A stretch of DNA of 64,000 nt, from contig OZ020524.1 in NCBI GenBank assembly GCA_963971425.1, positions 13,891,845-13,955,844 of the forward strand. Direction: 5' to 3'. Origin of the DNA: Bryoerythrophyllum caledonicum. Its lineage: Eukaryota > Streptophyta > Bryopsida > Pottiales > Pottiaceae. Below the pieces are notes generated by a model. It had not been told where the DNA came from and ran no database searches. It saw only the letters and a list, made by a program, of their open reading frames with translations. Below, one piece after another: positions 57,513 to 64,000 of this stretch. Both the position numbers and the translations under genes were made by a program. Position 1 is the first letter of the stretch, and each line of letters starts with the position of its first letter.

Positions 57513-60332
57513 ATGTCGTCTTCGGAGGGCGACGATGTTCATGTTGACGCTCCCATTAACCCAGACCTTCCTGAGTTTGATGTTATTCCGCGCCGTCTCT
57601 GGGTCGGGATGACTGTTTCGCTTCACAATGGTTTTGGTGTTCGCATTGCGGAGGAGTTGGTTCGGAATGTCCGGTCTAGTGCAATTCTAGGTTCCTCTGT
57701 TCCTCTTGGGGATTCTAATGTTGTAGTACAGATGTCGAGTACTTTTGTTCAAGAGGAAGCTCCTGATGAATGGAGATACTCGTTTAAGTCCTGGCCTATT
57801 CAACAAGTCTTCTTAAACGGTGTGAGTCTCTTCCATCATTGCCTTAGGGACGTTTACAATGTCTGGTTGGTTGAGCGTAACAGACCTCTAGGTGGGAGCT
57901 CCCGTTCATACGACAATTCCTCAAGGAATGCTCGTCCAACAGTGTCCAGGAATGCTGAATTCCTCATGACTCCTCATTCCATTAACGCAGTTGCGTGCAA
58001 TAGTTGTTGCTCTCAACACTACCCTAGAGATAAAATAAAAGCCCTTCGGACGCGCTTGTACAGTGAGACCATTGTGCAGTTTAGAAATCATATCAAACTC
58101 GACGTTCATAGACAGTTTCATAGAAACTCTTCGGGTAGGAAGGTTGTGACCCTAGAGGGTGTGGACGTTTGTGCCCATGTTTGGATGAAAATCATGGGTG
58201 TAAGTTCGAGTACTTTCTATCGGAATGCGAAGGACGCTGCCGCTGGTCATGCGGCTCAACACCATGGGAATACCGGTTTGCGTAAGCCTAGAGGTCATAC
58301 GGTTGTGGCTACTACCGCTCTTGGAGCCATCCTCGATAGACATGCGGACCACATGCCTCACAAGTCTCGTGTTCTCGTATCTGGCGAGAAGGCTGTGGCA
58401 AAGGTCTTACCTTCAAGTTTTAAGTGGAAGGATCAGATACCGCTTCTTGGTGATCATCTCGCTGATTGTGGATTGCCGCCGATCTCAACCTCAAGCTTGA
58501 GCAAGATTTGGCGAGTGAGCTTCCCTGAGTACTATGCCAAGAAAGGTGGAGACAACTTTGCTCGTTGTTCTACGTGTGACAAATACCAGGATCAGAAGAA
58601 GCTTACTCAACCTGGAACACAAGCATCACTGCTATGGCAAAAGAAGATGCAGGTTCACATCGATTCTGCTTTTGCACATCGGGACTTGTACTATCTGAAC
58701 CGATTTCGATCAAAGTCGTCGCCCCTAGAGGTTCTAACCATCATGCATGATAAGATGGATCACTCAAAGACCGCCTCCCCAGTTTTTTCACATAAAACAA
58801 AGCACTTAGATGGGCTTATGAAGTTGCCTCTTGCAGTCACTGGTATGCTTGCCCATGGTCATGTGGACCAACGTTACGCCCATTACGGCCTTGATTTATA
58901 CTCCCATGATGCCAATTACACGGTCGGGTCGTTTGCAAAACTATTGGGTGACCTGGAGGCGCCTCCGAAGTCATCTTCCCGGCAACTCTTTCCAGAATCT
59001 AGTTCTCATCCATTGTATGCGGCGGTATTACGAGGTGCAGATATGTGTTTGGATCCATTAGGGCCAATTCCAGATGTCCCAGTTTCAGGGAGGCCTTTGC
59101 CTCCAATATTGAACGTGCAAATGAACAATGCAGTTGGTGATAACAAAAATAGATTTGTTTTCTGTTTTTGGTCTCTCCTTGTGGCAAAACGCATTTTCCG
59201 CTAGGTATATGTTAATTTTATGCTAGTTGGTCATACACATGATGATATAGATGCATTATTTGGACGTTGGAGTATGACACTGAGGAAGGAGAGTTTTCCA
59301 ACCATTCCTTTGCTCATGAGGTTGTTCATGAAAAATGAGAGTGTTCCCACAATCCCGCATCTTATTCAAGAGGTTCCTGACTTTAAGAAGTTCATTGGGG
59401 ATATGATTGCGGATGGTGATGAAGCTTTGCAGGGTCATACGAAGGCTCATCAGTTCAAGTTTTATGTGGATTCCAGTGGTTCTCCGGTAATGAAGTATAG
59501 AATCCTTTGTCATGATGAGGATTGGCTTCTTAAGGGAGGAGAAGGTAGTGGCATCAAATTGTGGAAGGAGGATTCTGAAGAAAGGTCTTTATGGCCTAGC
59601 GGAGAACCTGATGCATTGAAGCCTTCTACGATGCGGCATCTCCATGAGGTGGTGAAGGGACTTTCAAGATTCATCGATCACTGGGAGCAATCATCGCGAG
59701 AGTCTGTTGAAGCCCGTTCGCGTTTTGAGCCGCTATCGTACTATTGGCGCGATGTTAGAGATGCTCTGGCCCTTCCAATGGATACGTCGATATCATTGGA
59801 AGACGGCTTTTGGCCAACAACGTGAATTGCCCATGCCATTGAAGATGAGTTCTCAGCGGAGGGTGAGGTTCGCGAGGAGTACCGTGAAGATGAGCATTTT
59901 GTTGGTCAGAGACGCGATCGTCCACCTCCTTCTTTTAGAGTTGGTCGTGATCTTTTTGCTGGCTATTTTGTTGCATTGCGGCCTTGTGATGGGGATGAGC
60001 GCCCATTTTGGATTGCTCAAGCAATTTCAGATCCTAATTCTAACCCGGATATGCCAAACACCGTGCGTATCCAATTCTTCCGCCCTATATCGCGCGATCG
60101 GGATGTTATGAAGTTCTATAAAGATTGGGATACAGATTGCAACCTTCGCTGGACAATTGAGAAGGGGATAGCCATAACGTGGGAGAGTACCGATTCAATT
60201 TTGACAGCATGGAAACCTAGGTCTTCAAAGAGGGATGGAGGTCATGTGCAAGATTCAACTACAAAAATTCCGAAGGGGCAAATAGCGATTATCAAGGCCT
60301 CCTTGGAAGCACTAGCCAGGTCCGAGTCGTAG
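57513..60332 (+). pseudogene. DUF7869-like gene (HTHDDID motif), two nonsense codons
   Basis: The start chosen is the ATG at 57513 (MSSSEGDDVHVDAP), directly after a TGCAGG that could be a splice acceptor; the frame itself opens further upstream. Features: a Cys cluster CNSCCSQHYPRDK (about residue 163); a DNA-binding-like basic region VSSSTFYRNAKDAAAGHAAQ; CSTCDKYQDQKK; then the DUF7869 core (LTIMHDKMDHSKTA, NNAVGDNKNRFVF, NFMLVGHTHDDIDALFGRWS). The C-terminus has a GYFVALRP...PFWIAQA module, possibly Tudor/BAH-like, followed by a basic end. In-frame stops are at 59202-59204 (where the second copy has Glu) and at 59823-59825. The frame is otherwise open for about 940 codons. The molecular function is unknown; the family is scattered and multi-copy in many eukaryotes, and a transposon origin is likely here given the flanking repeats. 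Confidence 0.6.
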
Positions 60333-61269
60333 TGGACTTAGATCAATGGACTTTCCTTTTCCTAGATTTTGGATTCTGCTGCTTAATACTTCATGTAGTA
60401 TGGTTAGATCTCTTGGTGCTAAGATTATAGATAATATTTGTATTTGATTACACTCTGTACGACCATATGTGATGCCAATGATTGCTATGAAATATTCTCT
60501 AATGTTTTTGCGTACCGGTGATAATTTGCAGTATGGTTTATTTTCTTTTTTAAATAACAATGTCGTCAATTGCTTCTAATCTTGAAACCAATAATCCCAA
60601 TAATTGCCTTCATGGTGAATGATAGATAGTAAATGCTGGTTCACACTTTAGCTCCAGTAGAGCTAAAGTGTGAGCAAATCTTCTTATTTAGTTCACTGCA
60701 CTTAGTAATGGTACGCACTTTAGGTCAAGTGGAGCTAAAGTGTGTGGAATTGCCTTTTTGAGTTCATTACACTTCTAAGTGATGGGGACACTTTAGTTCA
60801 AAGTAAACTAATGTGTGTGCATTTGTTTTTTCACTTCTAAACATCATCATTTGAAACGCGTTACATATTTTTTTAGCCAATGTGTATTCCACAAGTTAAA
60901 CTGAAATTCTTTTAAATTAAAAAATGCTCATCAAGATGTGTTTAGCTAATTCGTTACAAGTGGATATTTGTCCGTCATTTAGCTCACTTTTAGATAACTT
61001 GAAGCATGGGGTTATCCAGGTTAATAGGATCGTGTGTGAATATTTAGATATTCATATTCAATGAGCACAATGCACAAGTGGTTTGAAAGAAGTGTCGACC
61101 AATGTGTTCTTCTTTTCAATATTATAGTTAGATTTGTAATGTTATCCGTAGTACTCATGTTTTTAGGGATTTTTGTAGTGAACATTACCTCCCAATTTAA
61201 TGGAAACTCATATCCCTCTATATTGTAGAGTTTAGATGTGCATTTTAGGTCTTATGATCTACATGTGTT
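60333..61269. repeat. AGCTAAA hairpin block, right copy, in AT-rich DNA
   Basis: At 60640-60865 three hairpin units (CACACTTTAGCTCCAGTAGA then GCTAAAGTGTG) are followed by a trailer CACTTCTAAACATCATCATTTGAAA, in the same order and orientation as 54430-54670. The rest of the interval holds nothing recognised. Confidence 0.6.
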
Positions 61270-62069
61270 AATTTGGGAGTCGCTAAATCTCCCAACATAA
61301 CGAATATGGTGTTTTGAGTTTGGAACTCCATCTCCTAAACATTGCGTCAATATCCTCGTGAGTATGACCAACAAGTAAGAAGTTGACATACACTTCACGG
61401 AAAATAGCCATATGAACCAGGAGGGAAAAAAAACAAACACAAATCTATTTTTATTGTCCCCTGTAGCATTATCCAACTACATTTGGAGAATTGGTGGTAG
61501 CTGTTTCGTAAGAACATGTTCAACCGGTGGAGCAGCAAGGGATCCAAGACACATGTTAGCATCCGCAAGCACAGCCTCAGAGAGAGGAGAAGCTTTTCCT
61601 CCCATAAATAATTCACAAGAAGAATATACTGGTGGACTCTCTAAGTCCCGAAGTAACTTCGCAATGGATCCAACAGTGTGGTTTGAGTCGGTAGGGAAGA
61701 TGTCAAGACTATAATGGGCATAACGAACATCTCCATGTCCATGCGCAATCATTCCAATTATGGCCACAGGCAATTTCATGAAGGACTCCGTTGCTTTATT
61801 CTTGTGAGAAAAATGAGGAGATGCGGTTTTGCTATGATCCATTTTATCATGGATGATGCACACAACCTCATTAGGTTTTTCTTCCGAGTTCTTCCGGTTC
61901 CCATTATATAAAATACGATGAGTCTATTGAGAGGCCTGATGTAACTGCAAGTTGACTTCCCACATTTTGTATGCGGAGGACCCCCGTATACAAACCTTCT
62001 TTAATTGCTTGAGTTGGTCGCATCTTCTGCAGCAAGCAAAGTTGTCACCAGACTTCTTCGTAGAGTATT
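61270..62069 (-). pseudogene. Second DUF7869-like gene copy, 3' part, cut by a family-A unit
   Basis: The minus-strand sequence parallels 58535-59290: STKKSGDNFACCRRCDQ, CIIHDKMDHSKTASPHFSHK, VAIIGMIAHGHGDVRYAHYS, NATGDNKNRFVF and VGHTHEDIDAMF. It starts abruptly at 62069 where the family-A terminus TGTTGCAG begins, matching the point after EYY in the other copy. It is out of frame in places and lacks the C-terminal module. It provides the outgroup that shows Glu at the position of the 59202 stop. Confidence 0.75.
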
Positions 62070-63413
62070 TGTTGCAGTTTGTAGAGACAATATTCCTCCG
62101 GAATGCATCTAATCGGCATTAAATGCTTTCAAAGTAACCGCTCCGGTTTCGTTCCCATAGAGATCTAATGTTCTTTTCCAAATATTCCCAATAACTAAAC
62201 TACCACACCAATCGTTCAACGGTTAGCTATTCTCTTTACTTATGTATTATGGATCCAGATCCTTTTGGAGTCCGGATTTTGTACAACGGCTTCCGAGAAT
62301 AGTTTCTGAAAGTCAGGAAGGTAGTTTGATTTGTCTCTGTTCCTCCTCAGAGAGTCTTCCGGAGTTTTTAAGCGAGTGGCCAAAGTCCACCATTTTGTGT
62401 AAGTGGCTGGATTTCTCACTGCCTTGTGACTTTAAGTGGCTAGACACCCACTGCCTGGAACTTATAGTGACCGGACACCACTCTCCCTACCTTGCTAACC
62501 GATGAATTGATTGTTGCTGCTAGATTTAGACTCTCACGACATCTGGATGGCCTTCCGGACGCGATCACACAGAGACAAGTCCGGACTACAACGACATTCC
62601 GGTAAATACAATTGTAATTCTCCAGAATGGATGTTACCACTCGCTAGGGGTATTCCGTCTAGACCTACGTATTAGGCTTTTTCCTATCTTGGGGAAGAAT
62701 TCCGGCCTTGACCGGAATCCAAGTTAACACGGATACTTCCGTATCCTAGAGATTACCATGAACACCTCTACAGTTCATCGCTTCCCCTCCTCGCTACTTC
62801 CGGACCTAGAGACTACCAGGCACACCTCTGCAATAGCCCACTAGCTCTCCCAGGCAATCTCGTGACACAGATCTGACCGGTTTTCCCTCTAGCGAACAAG
62901 GTTATCTCTCTACTTACACAATCACCCCTACAGGATTGGATCTGTTTTGCACAATGTCTACACTCTACACCAAAATTACGAGGAAGCAAGTCTGGCAAGA
63001 AGGTACAAAGTATATTTAGAGTGAGAAGAACAAGATAAGGGGTTTGCTTCCAAAATCCCACTACTAAGTACTAACTAAGTTTCTTCTAAACTTAGCCTTT
63101 CTACCAAATCTACTAGAAATCCGCTAGATTTTATCTAAAAGATCCGAGAAATCCGGAAAAGTTCCAAATTGGATCTCACATCCTAAAATCTCGGAAAAGT
63201 TTCTGGACTCCGGATTCCCTGACCTAACTACAAAAACTGGCCGCTGCTTCCACCAGCAGCCAGGTGCACTGGAGCTCCATTGTTAATCGCTGCCGGTCCG
63301 GAACTAAGACCAAAAATTACTACACTTAATTAAACCTGAGTCGGAGCACCTGGTGCCCGGTTTCTCCTACTTCGGCGCGAGGGGGAGATCTCCACCGGAG
63401 CCCGCTGATTGTT

Positions 63414-63836
63414 CTAGGCCTTCTTCGCTGTTGCCGGCAAAGTGTTGACCTTCGGAGTCGACAGTCTAGCCGCCGGATAAACCCTAGCCGTTGGAGCTCT
63501 GAAATCCGGAGGTGGAGGTGGCTGTTCTGGTGAACCTTCCGGAACTGGAGGTATTGGTTGTTCCGGCTCGGGAGCTGACTTGGTCTCCAGGACCAAGTCT
63601 CTGTAGCTTCCGGAGGGACTCCATGGTCCAGGCGCCAATCTCCAAGATACGGACTTCGGTGGTGCTTGGGGGTCGACTTCTACCGGAGGATCTGGCAGGC
63701 GCATGATTGATGACGACAACAGATCCGGAAGTTTCTTTAGTATCCCACCCGTGCTAGCGTTGGGAGATACGACGCCTTGCGCCGGTGTCCCAGGTGACGA
63801 AGTATCGAGGGTCTCCGGTGTCGTGAAGGAAGTCAA
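63414..63836 (-). CDS. Family-A ORF, C-terminal part
   Basis: Pro/Ser-rich C-terminal region parallel to residues about 515-680 of ORF A: ILKKLPDLLSSSIMRLPDPP, SPSGSYRDLVLETKSA and PPVPEGSPEQPPPPP. The globular and coiled-coil parts are not present in the window. The family function is unknown. Confidence 0.5.
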   Translation of the reverse strand: MTSFTTPETLDTSSPGTPAQGVVSPNASTGGILKKLPDLLSSSIMRLPDPPVEVDPQAPPKSVSWRLAPGPWSPSGSYRDLVLETKSAPEPEQPIPPVPEGSPEQPPPPPDFRAPTARVYPAARLSTPKVNTLPATAKKA

Positions 63837-64000
63837 TTGATATTATAAAAATACAGAAAAGAGGAGAAAGTGAATGGTAGGGCCGAAGGTGAAGACATGA
63901 CTAGCGGATTCATCCTCAATTACGCAGGCATACTTCATCTATCAACACCTTTATCTTAGAGGATCTTTACTGCATCTTGTGACTAGCTCAGAGCTCAGGA
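63837..64000. other. Unassigned window end
   Basis: No similarity to the corresponding part of ORF A and no other feature recognised. Confidence 0.4.

Larger units (their letters stand above)
62070..64000 (-). mobile_element. LTR-class retroelement unit, family A, minus-strand copy (fossil)
   Basis: Its minus-strand 3' terminus is CTGCAACA (TGTTGCAG at 62070 on the plus strand). The tail (63413-62070) resembles 2701-4009, and the 3' end of the ORF lies above it. It inserted into a DUF7869-like gene. Similarity to the first copy fades above about 63835, so the unit is broken or interrupted there; the far end is outside the window. Confidence 0.6.

Noticed and set aside
1-64000. tRNA, rRNA or other structural RNA genes
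   Set aside because: I saw no cloverleaf with a TTCRA-type T-loop or rRNA core sequence; a covariance-model scan would be needed to be sure.

Overview
This is a eukaryotic nuclear window, most likely from a streptophyte (charophyte-grade alga or basal land plant). The evidence is GT-AG introns, a degenerate CCCTAAA telomere-type tract near 56.0 kb, plant-type Mutator-like elements (MULEs) with 9-bp target duplications and SWIM-finger transposases, Ty3/gypsy retroelements, and ORFs resembling the plant 'putative plant transposon protein' (PF20167-like) family. A Chara-like genome is my best guess, but that is inference. I recognise no ordinary housekeeping gene. Nearly everything is mobile DNA nested in mobile DNA.

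Layout. 0-4.0 kb: 3' part of an LTR-class unit (family A) with a 686-aa ORF. 4.0-24.1 kb: a related unit (family B) whose ORF is split by a 16.5-kb MULE (4952-21439; 9-bp duplication AAGGCCTCC; inverted terminal repeats). This MULE has a decayed transposase gene on the minus strand and, on the plus strand, a long intron-rich cargo gene. The cargo combines a ParB/sulfiredoxin-like domain (DGNHR motif), a charged coiled coil and a beta-class amino-methyltransferase-like domain. Its introns carry 12-18 bp palindromes centred on CTCGGNNCCGAG. 24.1-26.4 kb: a second, partial copy of the cargo gene, then GC-rich tandem repeats and a 200-base assembly gap. 27.4-50.3 kb: a Ty3/gypsy element (D, minus strand) bracketed by two related LTRs (TGTGAGCC...GGCTCACA). 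It is interrupted by a 4.76-kb family-B unit with a 5-bp duplication (GGTGG, 33541-33545 and 38308-38312), by a fragment of another gypsy element (C) and by a second MULE (about 42.05-45.99 kb) with an open transposase frame. 50.3-57 kb: AT-rich intergenic DNA with foldbacks, hairpins, telomere-like sequence and a 47-bp palindromic array. 57-62 kb: two copies, in opposite orientation, of a DUF7869-like gene. The second is cut by another family-A unit (62070 to the window end).

Most notable. The 16.5-kb MULE looks like a transposon that captured a ParB-like plus DNA-methyltransferase-like module of bacterial or phage type, with 16-18 bp palindromes inside its own introns. A second cargo-gene copy just outside carries a 22-bp patch identical to the right flank of the MULE insertion. 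Family A/B/C retroelements also seem to carry a PF20167-like ORF inside or next to the LTR: one 4.76-kb ORF-bearing unit sits between perfect 5-bp target duplications.
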